Positions 21,307 to 31,620 are shown, numbered from the stretch's first letter. The stretch: DNA of 64,000 bases from Tribonema minus (GCA_017506865.1 JAFCMP010000204.1:1-64000), one strand, 5' to 3'. The notes: generated by a model not told the origin, from the letters alone. Numbers and translations are program-made.

Positions 21307-21402
21307 GGAGTAGGCCAAAGCATAATCGTGGAGATGCTCAAGTCGCAGGGGGCACAAGCCGTCACCAACGCTCAGACTGAGGCGCATTTGCAGCGTGCCA
21401 AG
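21307..21402 (+). CDS. Possible internal exon, unknown protein
   Basis: Acceptor CCGCAG and donor GTACGT bracket 96 nt that read VGQSIIVEMLKSQGAQAVTN, then AQTEAHLQRAK in phase 1 to 0. It is helical and charged, and no family is recognised. Confidence 0.33.
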
Positions 21403-21799
21403 GTACGTACGTATGCATGCATGGAAATGGGATGAAGTGCGGTGTCAGCTCGATGGTGTAAGCTCTCTTGTTACCCTAATCTACTTGTCGATTCAACGCA
21501 TCTCAGGACCTGTCTATACGTCCGTGTTTTCATTATGTTATATACTTGGGCACACAATGGCAGCAACGCGCTGAAACTGCCCAAACATTGACGGAGAATC
21601 AGAAGTGTACATGCCCGGGGCTGCGACGTGCCAAGATGCGCATGTTTGCTTCGCTATGATCTTCTTCATCATATTGCTACATACATCACCGTGCTGCCCG
21701 CTTGGTGGTAGCGAGCTGATTGGATTCACATGATGCCATAATTGTTGCACCAGAAGCGGAAACCACAGCATATGGCGCCCAGACCCAGATGTAGCTAAT

Positions 21800-22312
21800 G
21801 TGGCTCTAAGCGTACTGCCAAAAGTAGTTTCAACTGTAGCGCTGGTAATTGTTGCGCAGCCGTTTGCTTTTGGTAGCTGTAGACAAAACCGTGTTCGATT
21901 TGCATATCATTATTTCATCATCACCTACATTTTGACATTAAAACGCTCATTAAACTACAAGCTTGCCTCATCTCAATCATGTTGGCAGATCTGCTGTCAG
22001 CTGTGCTGTTGCAGCTCTCGGCCCCAGCTGATCATTCCTGCACCCCTCTCGCCATATATGCAGGCACACTCCTCCAAGGACAGCATCACTACATCGGTTG
22101 GCACAAAAGACAGCCATCGAGCAGCGCTGGATGACCTAGCGTCACGCGTACGTAAAGAAGGTGAGGAGACACTGGCAGGCTTAGAATTAGAGTCAACACC
22201 TAGTGAAGCTGATGTGGTCGGCGACGACAGCGACAGTGACGCAAGCTTCAAAATATGCAAATGTCAACAAAGACATCCCACAAAGAGGTGGTTCATAAGA
22301 GCGCCTCGCTAG
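21800..22312 (+). CDS. Hypothetical frame; 3' part exon-like
   Basis: The 170-codon frame is convincing only from about 22062, after a TGCAG acceptor. There it reads as an acidic, Ser-rich segment (RAALDDLASRVRKEGEETLA, then SEADVVGDDSDSDASF) and a basic end before the stop at 22312. The upstream part has intron-like composition. Function unknown. Confidence 0.28.
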   Translation: MALSVLPKVVSTVALVIVAQPFAFGSCRQNRVRFAYHYFIITYILTLKRSLNYKLASSQSCWQICCQLCCCSSRPQLIIPAPLSPYMQAHSSKDSITTSVGTKDSHRAALDDLASRVRKEGEETLAGLELESTPSEADVVGDDSDSDASFKICKCQQRHPTKRWFIRAPR

Positions 22313-24690
22313 GGAGGCCGCGCCTGCCGGTGGCGGGGTTCGCGTGTGAGCCGTGCTGCGGTTTGGTGGACTGGGGACGCGTCGCCGCGTGCAGCGTCGT
22401 GCGCGTGCGCCGCAGCGGCGACCTGCGCACGGTGAGAGGCGTCAGCGCTCAAAGGGGCGTCAGCGGCCAGCCACGAAGGCGACGCGCGCGTCGTGGCAGA
22501 GTGTCGCGGCGCGCATGATGTCACCGCTAGAAGCAGTGCTGCGCGCGGTCTGCGTGCGAGCGTGAAAGTCATTGGCAAGTCACATGTGCTAATGCGCGCT
22601 GCGCCGCAGCCACAAAAGCCGCACCTGCTGCACCTACAAAGCCCGCTGGCTCCTCATTTACAGCTCACAGCACAGCTTGCAATAAACTTGAGGTTGCATG
22701 CGCGCGGCTGCACATCGGCTCCTCGCAGTGACGGAGCGCTGGGCGCAGCAGCACTTCATCGCTGCAGCAGCCGCCTTGCAGATGCGCTGCAAGGTTGTTC
22801 ATGTCGCTCTCTTGCGCCGAACCCCCCCCCCCCCCCCCCCCCCTGCTGTTTCGCTGCAGAGAACGTTCCTGCCGGAGGTGGCTGTGGGCGCGGTGGGGAG
22901 CGCTGACTTGGACGTGGCCTCCGGGCAGAAGCTGGCGCGGTGCCTGCTGAGAGGTGCTGAAGGTGAGCGGACGGGCGGTGATGGCAGTCGCGGTCGATGA
23001 AACTGCCAAGGCAGCAGCGGTGGCGCGGGATGCCCAGGATTATTGAGCGCTGCATCGATGAGGAGATTGTTGAGCGCTGCGATGATGAGGCGATCTGCGT
23101 CAGCAGCAAGAGAGTAGAATATTTGCAAAGCTGGCTAAGCTGCGCTGCAAGGTGCATGCCCGCGCTGCATGGGCCCACAGCTCCTCCGCCGGCGCACGCC
23201 ACAGTGGTGCACCGCAATGCCAGTGTCGTTTTGGTGAACATATCTGTACCTACCAGGGCACGGGATCGACACAGGCGAAAAACTTTTCATGCCCTCCAAT
23301 GTGGACATACACTCATGCCCTTGACTGTCGACATACACAGCGCATCTGCTTTACTCCGTCTGCATGTGGCTGAGACTGGCATCACGGGCACACGCATGTG
23401 GCAATCGGTTCACTCCGGCACCTTGCAATTCCACGCCTCTCGACCAGCACAACCCGAAGCGCATCGGCTCATAGCGCTGTGCTCCGCAACTCATGCCCTC
23501 GGCACGCAGACACACCATGCAGCGATGAAGGCGGCGATTGACGGCTTGCGGACAGAGCGTGCCGCCTACGCGGCCCTGTCGGAGTGCCACCGCGCCGCGC
23601 GCATGGCGCGACGCGAGGCGCGTGCCCTCTCGATCACGCCGTGGCGCCGGTTGGCATGTTGCAACCCGGCGTTGACGGCGCGCGCCGTGCTGCGCGCGGA
23701 CAGAGCGCTGAGGCTGCGCCGCCGAGTCGGCAAAGATGGCGTTGACCGTGCGGAGCGCGCGTCACTGCTGGCGGGGGCAGCGCGGGCGGTGACTCGGGTG
23801 GCGACGGCGGCGGCGGAGGCAGGCTGCGGGGATCTGCCCGCGAACTGCACGCGCTTCGGAAGGAGAGCGCGTCACAGTTGCCATTGGGCTCCAGTCGCGC
23901 TGCGCTCAGAGGGCGTCATGCACAGTCTGGGGAAGGGCAGCAGCGCCGGACGGCAGCAGTGACGGCAGGGCTGCTGAGCCGTGATGCTGATTGGCGTGGC
24001 GGCGCTCAGGCGCCAGCTGGCAGCAGCAGCGCTGCTGAAATCAAGTCGACGGCCAGCATCGGCGCGCGGAGCGGCCACAACAGCAGCAACCGCAGCAGCG
24101 CGGGCGGCGAAGTCGGCGGTTCCAGCCACAGTGACGGCGAGAAGTGCTTCGATGCAGCACGCGGCGTGCATGCAGTGGGTGGCGATGGGTTTGCTGCAGC
24201 GCCTGTTGTGAGAACGCCTCAACTTGGCGGCTCCCGTCTTTCAGGCGACCGCGGCGTTCATGACGACATTAGCATGGGAGTTGGCGCGGCACCGCTGCTG
24301 GAGCAGACAGCCACTGCATTTTAGCAGCAACAAGGCAATGCCATGCAGTCTAAACCATGTGCCGGCACAAGAAGCAGCGGCGGCAGTGGCGGCAGCAGCA
24401 GCAGTGCTGCCAGCAACTTGAAGCTGTACCCTGCAAGAGCGGCAGAGCCGCCTTCATTAGCGTTGGTGCTGCTGCTGCTGTGGCAGCGCGCCCCATGTCC
24501 ACAGCCGCAGCAGGAGCCTCAGGAGCGCACTTTCACGGTGAACAAGGCATGGAGGAGCCCGACGCACGCGACCGCGGCGCGCATTTTGTGTCGATGTCGG
24601 GGCAAGAGGCCGCTATGCGACGGCGGCGTGGCTCGGGCTTGATGATCTGCTGCCCCCAGCGCCAGATGGCTCTCTAGATGTCGATTTTTT
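22313..24690. other. GC-rich stretch with long overlapping frames, no supported gene
   Basis: Frames up to 321 codons occur on both strands (for example 22997-23962 plus), but they overlap one another, are rich in Ala/Arg and show no recognisable domain, which is what high GC alone produces. The segment 23524-23870 (RTERAAYAALSECHRAARMA, then Arg/Ala helices) is the best coding candidate. A C22 run sits at 22822-22843. Confidence 0.4.
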
Positions 24691-25059
24691 GAGTCTGTGA
24701 TCCGAGGAGCTGAGTGTGCAGGATTGAGATGCGCCCCTTTGCAATCAGGGTGTGGGCTCGGGCAAGCTTTCCTTGGAGGGAAATGCTCAGCAAATGTGAT
24801 TTATGCAGGGCTGCCAGAGATGACAACGAGCCTGCAACTGATGCAGATGGTCAGGTGTCATGATGGGCCCCATCGAAACTTCTGTCAATGATGACATGGG
24901 GGTCATTGACATGGTTATCGTTGCCAATTAAGTAGCAGCATTGACATGGTTATCGTTGCCGATTAAAGTAGCAGCATTCTTGCTTGCTTGCCGCTGCCGT
25001 GGTGTCCTTAATGTTCTGTGACAATTACAAGCTGTCGCTTCTTGTATGACGTCGCGCAG

Positions 25060-25449
25060 GCTGGCATAGAGGCAATATTTGCAATATATCAGGAAGTCAG
25101 TGCTCTCTCGCAGGCTGGGGGCTTGGAGCTTGTGCCACCAATGGTAAAAAACCTGGCACAGTTTTTATCACACTTGGAAGTTTACGCTGATGGAGTGCAC
25201 CCATGCATGCCACCTGATAATCAAGGGTTGCGACGTCTTGTTGCCATGTGCTCGACTGATCAGCTAAGCAACACTGCGCTGACCAAGGCAGGCAGAGGAG
25301 TGGCCACAGAGCAATCCTGGAAAGCAGCAGCTCTGCAGCCAACATGCGCATGTAACTGCAGGATACATGAGCACAGCTGCTCGCGCATCATGCATGCTGG
25401 GATCAGCTGTGCGATGTCAGTTCAAAAGTGCCCGTGTCAAGTAACTTGA
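25060..25449 (+). CDS. Exon-like frame interrupted downstream by retrotransposon copy B
   Basis: After a GCGCAG acceptor the frame reads AGIEAIFAIYQEVSALSQAG, LELVPPMVKNLAQFLSHLEV and a mixed segment before a stop at 25449. The first 60 residues look like a genuine helical exon with normal codon use; the Cys-rich end may be intronic read-through. The non-LTR copy B inserted 46 bp downstream, next to a T13 run. Function unknown. Confidence 0.35.
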   Translation, partial: AGIEAIFAIYQEVSALSQAGGLELVPPMVKNLAQFLSHLEVYADGVHPCMPPDNQGLRRLVAMCSTDQLSNTALTKAGRGVATEQSWKAAALQPTCACNCRIHEHSCSRIMHAGISCAMSVQKCPCQVT

Positions 25450-25495
25450 AGTATGCAAGTGGCCTCTTTTTTTTTTTTTGCTGTACACTCAACTG

Positions 25496-27637
25496 CGCAG
25501 ACTCCTCGTGTCCACAGCGGCACGGAGTGTCAAGGGCAAGATATCGGGGCTGCTGGCCTCCATGTCGCAGTTTGGCGTAGGATACCGGTCTGGCGTCGAG
25601 CATGTGGCAGCGCGCGCGCGCGTGTGGCACGAGCTGTATGGCACCACTATCCAACTGGACTGTGAGAACGCATTTAACAGTGTGGATCGCGCCGCCATTG
25701 TGCGGGGGCTTATGCTCTTCTGTCCGGAGCTGCTCCCGCACTTTGAGTCCGTATACTGTGGTGACACTGCCCCAGAGATGCGGGTGGAGGTGAACGGTGA
25801 AGCTCGCATTATCTGCTCCCACCTAGGGTGCCAGCAAGGGGACCCTCTAGGGCCGCTGTACTTTGCAGTGGCAGCGGCCTTCCTACTCTTCTACCCTGAT
25901 GGAGTGAATGCGACGCCCGGCAGTATGCCGGCCTACGGCCACAGCACAGCGGAACCGCCAGCCCCGCACTGCGCTTTCCTGGATGACCTCAACGTGCTGC
26001 AAGCTGCCTACTTCGACGATGCAGCGGCCGCTGGGGTGGCAGAGGTGATCCGCCGGCTGGCGGCAGGGGGCTTACGCGTTCGACCAGACAAGTCGCTGGC
26101 CATCGCCATGCGCGGCACAGTGTTTGATGAAGCGGCCAGAGCACGCCTGCGCGCCCTTGACATACCGTTTGTGGACACCACCATGCCAGAATCCAGTCAG
26201 GGCTTTACGTCGGTCGGGGTACCGGTAGGGCACCCAGCCTATGTGCACGCTGCCATGAGCAAGCATCTTGTCGACGCAGGGACATGGCGATTGTCGTGGC
26301 AGCTAGCTGGAATGGCGCGGCATCACCTACAGGCAGCACAGTTCATTCTACGCAGGTCACTGACGAAGCGCATGGGCCTCTTAGCTCGGGTCGTTGACAC
26401 GGCTTTGAGTGAGACATGGTTGCACGCGTTTGACGGGTTCTGTGCATGGACGCTCGAACGCATGCTGCATCTGCACGGCTGCTCTACCGCGGCAGCCATG
26501 AAGTCACACCTGCTGGCCGCCTGCACTGCTGGTGACAATGAGGAAGCCAGCAGTGGCAGCGTGCTGGTATTGCCGCGCTTGGGCCCGCCAGAACTCACGG
26601 ACATCGCAGTGCCACTGCGGGCGTCACGGTTGCCGGAGCGACGAGGCGGTCTGGGCATGCCGCTTTTGGGGCTACTGGCACCAGCCGCATACACGGCCCA
26701 GGCATGCACAACACTGAGGCCGGCAATAATTCATGCCACTGTGGCAGCAGGGGCCCTGAGGCTCGGCACTGACGAACACGGCGCAGTCACCTGGTTCGCG
26801 CAGCACTCATGCGCAATACGCGAGGACCAGGGACTGCCGCCAATCATCGAGGCCGTGCGACGCTCTACGCGAGCGCTGACAGCTGATGGCGGCGAAAAAT
26901 CACGCACAGCTGTGGCCGAGCAGCTCCCAGCATCGTTGCTACGGTGGGCAGCAGATACGACGGCCGCAGCGTCGACGCTCCCCACTGCGGTGCAAGCGAT
27001 CTACGCCGCAACTGCCGTCACGGAGACAGTGACCACAGAGCCAGCCCCACACACCCACGGCATTGCGCCTGGCGCCGAGGCGGCTGCTGCGGCGGCGACC
27101 GTACCTGGCCCTCAAGCCGCTGCCGCGGCTGCCCCTTCCACGCCCGCTAAAACACAAACTAGCGCGGAAGAAAGCAGCTGCAGCGGCGGGCAGGAGGACG
27201 ACGACGACGACTGGGAGGCCTATGCTGACGAGATCTGCAGGAAGGTAGTGCCCCGCCGCCGGCGCGGTCACTTCACGCACGGACTACAAGCCGGCCTTTC
27301 AAATGTTCTTCGACGTCAATACGAGGATTGCCTGGTGGAGGACCTAGAGGCTGCCTCGGCTGGTGCCGTGGGCAAGCCGACGCAGGCTGCACCTATTGGT
27401 GACTCGCGCGACACCAGCCGCCGCCGCCAACAGGCTAGCGCACGGGTCCTGGCGCAGCTGCGCAGCCAGCGTGCGTCCGGGGCAATGGCGTGGATGAGCG
27501 TGCCACCCACTGCCAATGACCGCCCGGGTGCGGCGCCGATGTCCAGTACGGCAGCAGCCACGATGATTTTGATTGCGATCTTCATAGACGGTGGGGCATA
27601 CAGGGCGAGGTGTGCCCATGGCGGTGCAGTGATGTGA
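25496..27637 (+). CDS. Reverse transcriptase region of copy B
   Basis: The open frame begins in flanking DNA (25478) because the element is truncated; element-coded residues start at RRLLVSTAARSVKGK. RT motif A is LDCENAFNSVDR, motif B GCQQGDPLGPLYFA and motif C FLDDLNVL, all intact, followed by the thumb (RRLAAGGLRVRPDKS) and a long connection region. An Ala/Pro-rich linker and a DDDDDWEAYADE acidic patch lead toward the nuclease domain. The last 16 residues (after FIDG) are out of frame because of the 1-nt deletion at 27590/27591. Without its N-terminal fingers and OTU domain this copy cannot move by itself. Confidence 0.88.
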   Translation, partial: RRLLVSTAARSVKGKISGLLASMSQFGVGYRSGVEHVAARARVWHELYGTTIQLDCENAFNSVDRAAIVRGLMLFCPELLPHFESVYCGDTAPEMRVEVNGEARIICSHLGCQQGDPLGPLYFAVAAAFLLFYPDGVNATPGSMPAYGHSTAEPPAPHCAFLDDLNVLQAAYFDDAAAAGVAEVIRRLAAGGLRVRPDKSLAIAMRGTVFDEAARARLRALDIPFVDTTMPESSQGFTSVGVPVGHPAYVHAAMSKHLVDAGTWRLSWQLAGMARHHLQAAQFILRRSLTKRMGLLARVVDTALSETWLHAFDGFCAWTLERMLHLHGCSTAAAMKSHLLAACTAGDNEEASSGSVLVLPRLGPPELTDIAVPLRASRLPERRGGLGMPLLGLLAPAAYTAQACTTLRPAIIHATVAAGALRLGTDEHGAVTWFAQHSCAIREDQGLPPIIEAVRRSTRALTADGGEKSRTAVAEQLPASLLRWAADTTAAASTLPTAVQAIYAATAVTETVTTEPAPHTHGIAPGAEAAAAAATVPGPQAAAAAAPSTPAKTQTSAEESSCSGGQEDDDDDWEAYADEICRKVVPRRRRGHFTHGLQAGLSNVLRRQYEDCLVEDLEAASAGAVGKPTQAAPIGDSRDTSRRRQQASARVLAQLRSQRASGAMAWMSVPPTANDRPGAAPMSSTAAATMILIAIFIDGGAYRARCAHGGAVM

Positions 27638-28287
27638 GCCCCACCTCCACGCATGCGATCAGCTGCCCCAGCCAGCACATACGGGGGCACAACGCGACAC
27701 ACACTGCCCAAAAGCGGTGCCTGCAGCGCATCTTGAGACAGCACCATGTCTCTATTGTCCGCAATGAGGACGCTAGCGTCTTCAAGGTACCGGGGTATCG
27801 GGCGGACACAGTCATTGACCCAGGGTGTCTGCACTTTAGCAGTGCATACCGTAACAAGGGAATAGTGCTAGACACAAGTGTGCGCGCGCCCACAGCGAGC
27901 TCGTACCTGACAGGCAAAACAAATGCCTCGAACACGGACGGCTATGCTGCTGGGGTGGGGGAGGACGCGAAGGTCAAGCACCACACCGGCACCTTGACGT
28001 CATCTTGGGCTTTTGTGCCATTCGTGCAGGAGTCGTACGGACGGCTGGGCAAGCAGACAAGCCTTTTTGTTAAGGAATTGGCAATGCACTCAGCACTGTG
28101 CTCAGGGGGGGGGAAGGCAGATGTGTTACGCAAGGCCGGGTTAGCTAAGCGTCAGATCCTCATTGAGCTGAGCATATCGCTGGCGCGGGAGTTGGCGGAG
28201 CGCGTCATGGCGTACACACGTGGAGCGCGAATGCTGGGCTGTGTTGCGGCGCCGGTATCCAAGCTCCTAGGGCACAGCGCAGACTAG
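27592..28287 (+). CDS. Zinc knuckle plus REL-type endonuclease domain, copy B (frameshifted from RT)
   Basis: The continuation of the RT polyprotein in the next frame. A C-x3-C-x8-H-x3-C knuckle (CxxxC ... THAISC) is followed by IRGHNATH and then the likely PD-(D/E)XK-type residues: Glu in RNEDASVF, Asp in GYRADTVID and Asp in LDTSV. This is the layout of restriction-like endonucleases in R2/NeSL-type retrotransposons, which nick the target to prime reverse transcription. The C-terminal tail (ARELAERVMAYTRGARMLG) is helical. Copy C carries the same region fused in frame to the linker. Confidence 0.75.
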   Translation, partial: WGIQGEVCPWRCSDVSPTSTHAISCPSQHIRGHNATHTAQKRCLQRILRQHHVSIVRNEDASVFKVPGYRADTVIDPGCLHFSSAYRNKGIVLDTSVRAPTASSYLTGKTNASNTDGYAAGVGEDAKVKHHTGTLTSSWAFVPFVQESYGRLGKQTSLFVKELAMHSALCSGGGKADVLRKAGLAKRQILIELSISLARELAERVMAYTRGARMLGCVAAPVSKLLGHSAD

Positions 28288-28642
28288 GCTGCTGCGTTGA
28301 CGCAAGCTTTTCGATTGCATAGGCAACCCGGCCTCCCTTGGGCCTTTGTAAATACAAGTCCATACGTACACTCAACTGTGTTGCTGTGCTGTGGCGCGGA
28401 AGAATTGATGAGCTACCATGCGCATGGTCCGCTCATGCATCAGATTATGACATACAGAAGTTTGTCAGGATCCACAACTTCCAGCTGCGTGTGTGGCCAT
28501 GGGTGATACTTGCTGGCAGTGTGAAATGAAGTAGGCACAATGTAATTGGCTAATTTGTGAGATGTTGACGGCTTGGTGCAGCCATGCATGCTTTTCATTG
28601 GCTGATCTGTGAATTGGTTATGAAATGGCGTCGTATCTTCGT

Positions 28643-28708
28643 GTTAGGGTTAGGATTTGGATTAGGGATTAATGTTTTTCAAAGCACCCTAACCCTAACC
28701 TTAACTCT
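28643..28708. repeat. Head-to-head telomere-like repeats
   Basis: TTAGGG-type words (28643-28668) are followed about 20 bp later by CCCTAACCCTAACC in the opposite sense, so the strand can fold back on itself. Confidence 0.8.
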
Positions 28709-29016
28709 TGCACCCTCCGTGTTGAAGTACTATTTCAATGCAGGGCAGGTGCAGGCAGGTGCTTGTGCATTTTGACAACACACAGGCTGAACATGATTTC
28801 GAGTGCAAAAAAGACGTGCACGAACAGATCGCTCCTCTCGAGATCTGCTCAAGTGCTGCACAGTCATGACTCATGCAGCATGAGTCATGCTGCATATTAT
28901 GGACTTACAGATAATAGCACGTAGAGAACAAACGTGACATGTCACCTGGTAAGCGACCATGTAATATTCAAAAGTGACATGTAGTTGAAGTAATGAAAAC
29001 AAAAAGAATTACTGTA

Positions 29017-29080
29017 GGCTCTAGGTGATGGTTGGCCGCAAGTGCCTTCCACCAATAACCGTGGTCGCCGCTGCTGCAGC
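29017..29080 (-). repeat. Dispersed ~70-bp repeat, copy 2 of 3
   Basis: The reverse complement matches 10851-10919 almost base for base but lacks a few bases in the middle. The third copy is at 61225-61303. Confidence 0.72.
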
Positions 29081-29239
29081 AATTGGCCAAGTAATGGTGG
29101 CGTGTACCAGACCATCAACCCAGTGAGCGCAGTAGCATTATAGGCTGATGTATTGCATAGCATTGACCCCCCACATGCGGCTGGGAGACGAACGGCGAAG
29201 GGCAAAGGGAGTGCCAAGCGCCCGCGACCGAAGCAGCAA

Positions 29240-29609
29240 CACAAAAAGTGCCAGCACGGCAGGCGGCGGTACTACTGCAAGCCCTGTGGTGTTGCGCGGG
29301 GATCTGCGAGCACGGCAGGAATCGCAGCAGGTGCAAGGACTGCGGCGATGCGGGCATATGCGAGCACAACAGGCAAACGGTACACCTGCAAGGACTGCGG
29401 GGGGAGCAGGGATAATGCGAGCACGGCAGGGAGCGCCACAGGTGCAAGGACTGCAGCTGCGCGGTTGTATGCGAGCACGGCAGGCAATGGCACGTCTGCA
29501 AGGGCTGCGGGAGGTCGAGCATTTGCGAGCATGAACAGCGCTAGTACTGCAAAGAATGCGGCGGTACAGGCATATGCGAGCATGGCAGGCAACGCCGCAC
29601 TCAAAGTTG
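29240..29609 (+). pseudogene. Tandem CKDCGG..ICEHGR zinc-repeat gene, decayed copy 1
   Basis: Successive frames read CQHGRRRYYCKPCG, ICEHGRNRSRCKDCGDAGIC, RYTCKDCGGS, CEHGRERHRCKDC, VCEHGRQWHVCKGCG, then a TAG and YCKECGGTGICEHGRQR. Each unit is about 20 residues with paired Cys and a Cys-x-His, a probable zinc-binding repeat widespread in algal genomes with unknown function. At least three frameshifts and one stop make it non-functional as read. A mirror copy lies just downstream on the other strand. Confidence 0.6.
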
Positions 29610-29658
29610 AGGTTGGTAATGCACTGCATGTGCGGCGTTGCCTGCCATGCTTGCATAT
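29571..29658. repeat. Inverted repeat (29-30-bp arms) joining the two zinc-repeat copies
   Basis: The arm 29571-29600 (GGCAGGCAACGCCGCAC at its inner end) pairs with 29629-29658 with one mismatch around a loop of about 28 nt. It lies exactly where the plus- and minus-strand zinc-repeat arrays meet, and both arms encode the ICEHGRQR/ICKHGRQR phrase on opposite strands. Confidence 0.85.
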
Positions 29659-30054
29659 CCCTGCCCCCTCGCAGTCCTTGCAAGCGTACCCTTTGCCTGT
29701 CATGCTCGCATATACCCCGCGCAATCCTTGCAGTGCCATGGCCTGCCGTGCTCGCATACATCCTGCGCCGCAGTGCTTGCACCTGCGGGCGGTCCCTCCA
29801 AGCTCACATGCCCGCGCCACCACAATCTCCTGCACTAGTAACGCCCCCTGTGTGCTCGCATACCCCCGCACTGCCACAGTCCTTACAGGCGTGCCGTTGC
29901 CTACCGTGGTTGCAGATCCCCGCACCATCACAGGGCTCGCAGTAGAAGCGCTGCGTGCCGTGCTGGCACTTGTTGGTAGCGGCGCTTGGCAGTCCCTTCG
30001 CCCCACGCGCCGTCTGCACCGCGCCTGTATCTTGCCTTGCTGCTGCTCAGCCAT
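29636..30054 (-). pseudogene. Tandem zinc-repeat gene, decayed copy 2 (inverted)
   Basis: On the minus strand the frames read KCQHGTQRFYCEPCDGAGIC, NHGRQRHACKDCGSAGVC, then CKHCGAG, GYACKDCEGAGICKHGRQR, with frame changes between units. It starts like copy 1 (short basic leader, then KCQHG..R.YC.PC) and ends at the shared inverted repeat, so the two are convergent copies of one ancestral gene. Confidence 0.6.
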
Positions 30055-30323
30055 CGCGCGCTGCGATTTCCGATGGTGTGAGAGTGCTGCCAGCCTTGTT
30101 GCCGGCCCGTTAGCAACTCGCTGAAAACATTTCGCTCAATCGGACAACGAATGTCGCAGCGGCTTGTTTTTACGGCAGCAAGCAGCGTTGCAGAGTTTAG
30201 TGCTGCGTAACAACTTATTCGCTGCAACCAAGAGCAGCAGCTGCAGCAGCTGCCGCAAGAAACATCATGAAAACCTCACAGCGCGGCTGATTCGCGTGGT
30301 CTGAACTGTCAGTTGTACAAGTC

Positions 30324-31620
30324 CCGAGGCGGCCGCTGCGGCGGCGACCGTACCTGGCCCTCAAGCCGCTGCCGCGGCTGCCTCTTCCACGCCCGCTAAA
30401 ACACAAACTAGCGCGGAAGAAAGCAGCTGCAGCGGCGGGCAGGAGGACGACGACGACGACTGGGAGGCCTATGCTGACGAGATCTGCAGGAAGGTAGTGC
30501 CCCGCCGCCGGCGCGGTCACTTCACGCACGGACTACAAGCCGGCCTTGCAAATGTTCTTCGACGTCAATACGAGGACTGCCTGGTGGAGGACCTAGAGGC
30601 TGCCTCGGCTGGTGCCGTGGGCAAGCCGACGCAGGCTACACTTATTGGTGACTCGCGTGACACCAGCCGCCGCCGCCAACAGGCTAGCGCGCGGGTCCTG
30701 GCGCAGCTGCGCAGCCAGCGTGCGTCCGGGGCAATGGCGTGGATGAGCGTGCCACCCGCTGCCAATGACCGCCCGGGTGCGGCGCCCATGTCCAGTATGG
30801 CAGCAGCCACGATGATTTTGGTTGCGATCTTTATAGACGGGTGGGGCATACAGGGCGAGGTGTGCCCATCGCGGTGCAGTGACGTGAGCCCCACCTCCAC
30901 GCATGCGATCAGCTGCCCCAGCCAGCACATACGGGGGCACAACGCGACACACACTGCCCAGAAGCGGTGCCTACAGCGCATCTTGAGACAGCACCATGTC
31001 TCTATTGTCCGCAATGAGGACGCTAGCGTCTTCAAGGTACCGGGGTATCGGGCGGACACAGTCATTGACCCAGGGTGTCTGCACTTTAGCAGTGCATACC
31101 GTAACAAGGGAATAGTGCTAGACACAAGTGTGCGCGCGCCCACAGCAAGCTCGTACCTGACAGGCAAAACAAATGCCTCGAACACGGACGGCTATGCTGC
31201 TGGGGTGGGGGAGGACGCGAAGGTCAAGCACCACACCGGCACCTTGACGTCATCTTGGGCTTTTGTGCCATTCGTGCAGGAGTCGTACGGACGGCTGGGC
31301 AAGCAGACAAGCCTTTTTGTTAAGGAGTTGGCAATGCACTCAGCACTGTGCTCAGGGGGGGGGAAGGCAGATGTGTTACGCAAGGCCGGGTTAGCTAAGC
31401 GTCAGATCCACATTGAGCTGAGCATATCGCTGGCGCGGGAGTTGGCGGAGCGCGTCATGGCATACACACGTGGAGCGCGAATGCTGGGCTGTGTTGCGGC
31501 ACCGGTATCCAAACTCCTAGGGCACAGCGCAGACTAGGCTGCTGCGTTGACGCAAGCTTTTCGATTGCATAGGCAACCCGGCCTCCCTTGGGCCTTTATA
31601 AATACAAGTCCATACGTACA
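30324..31620 (+). mobile_element. Non-LTR retrotransposon copy C, 5'-truncated
   Basis: Contains only the linker and endonuclease part of the family and ends at the common 3' terminus (CCATACGTACA). Perfect 11-bp direct repeats GTACAAGTCCC flank it at 30315-30325 and 31616-31626. It is nearly identical to copy B over its whole length. Confidence 0.92.
30326..31537 (+). CDS. Linker plus REL-type endonuclease domain, copy C (in frame, no start)
   Basis: An uninterrupted 403-codon frame from the insertion junction to TAG. It shows the undamaged join FIDGWGIQGEVCPSRCSD that copy B lost by one base. In order: Ala/Pro linker, DDDDDWEAYADE patch, a basic RRRRGHFTHGL segment, the CCHC knuckle (CPSRC, then THAISC), IRGHNATH, RNEDASVFKVPGYRADTVID and GIVLDTSVRAP, with the same acidic residues as copy B. 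There is no ATG near the beginning because the copy is truncated, so it is probably untranslated. Confidence 0.75.
   Translation, partial: EAAAAAATVPGPQAAAAAASSTPAKTQTSAEESSCSGGQEDDDDDWEAYADEICRKVVPRRRRGHFTHGLQAGLANVLRRQYEDCLVEDLEAASAGAVGKPTQATLIGDSRDTSRRRQQASARVLAQLRSQRASGAMAWMSVPPAANDRPGAAPMSSMAAATMILVAIFIDGWGIQGEVCPSRCSDVSPTSTHAISCPSQHIRGHNATHTAQKRCLQRILRQHHVSIVRNEDASVFKVPGYRADTVIDPGCLHFSSAYRNKGIVLDTSVRAPTASSYLTGKTNASNTDGYAAGVGEDAKVKHHTGTLTSSWAFVPFVQESYGRLGKQTSLFVKELAMHSALCSGGGKADVLRKAGLAKRQIHIELSISLARELAERVMAYTRGARMLGCVAAPVSKLLGHSAD

Larger units (their letters stand above)
25496..28370 (+). mobile_element. Non-LTR retrotransposon copy B, 5'-truncated
   Basis: It starts inside the RT fingers and extends to the family's common 3' end (AATACAAGTCCATACGTACA). 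It is flanked by perfect 13-bp direct repeats GTACACTCAACTG at 25483-25495 and 28366-28378, the target-site duplication; the first five bases overlap the element's own end, so the 3' boundary is ambiguous by 5 bp. 5' truncation and a variable-length duplication are typical of target-primed reverse transcription. One G is missing at 27590/27591 relative to copy C, which breaks the single reading frame. Confidence 0.92.

Noticed and set aside
22997-23962. 321-codon plus-strand frame
   Set aside because: GC-rich, overlaps other long frames on both strands, and has no domain or splice support; not listed as a gene.
25467-25479. T13 run as a reversed poly-A tail of an element
   Set aside because: It lies outside the target duplication of copy B and no other element border was found beside it.
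28378-28530. Exon-like frame just after retrotransposon copy B
   Set aside because: Open for ~50 codons (WRGRIDELPCAWSAHASDYD) but with no acceptor, because it begins in the target duplication, and no recognised family; kept out of the feature list.
29240-30054. EsV-1-7-type zinc repeats or a CRISPR array
   Set aside because: Cys/His spacing (CxxCGG...CxHGR) differs from the EsV-1-7 pattern, and repeats are coding-like without uniform spacers, so neither fits.
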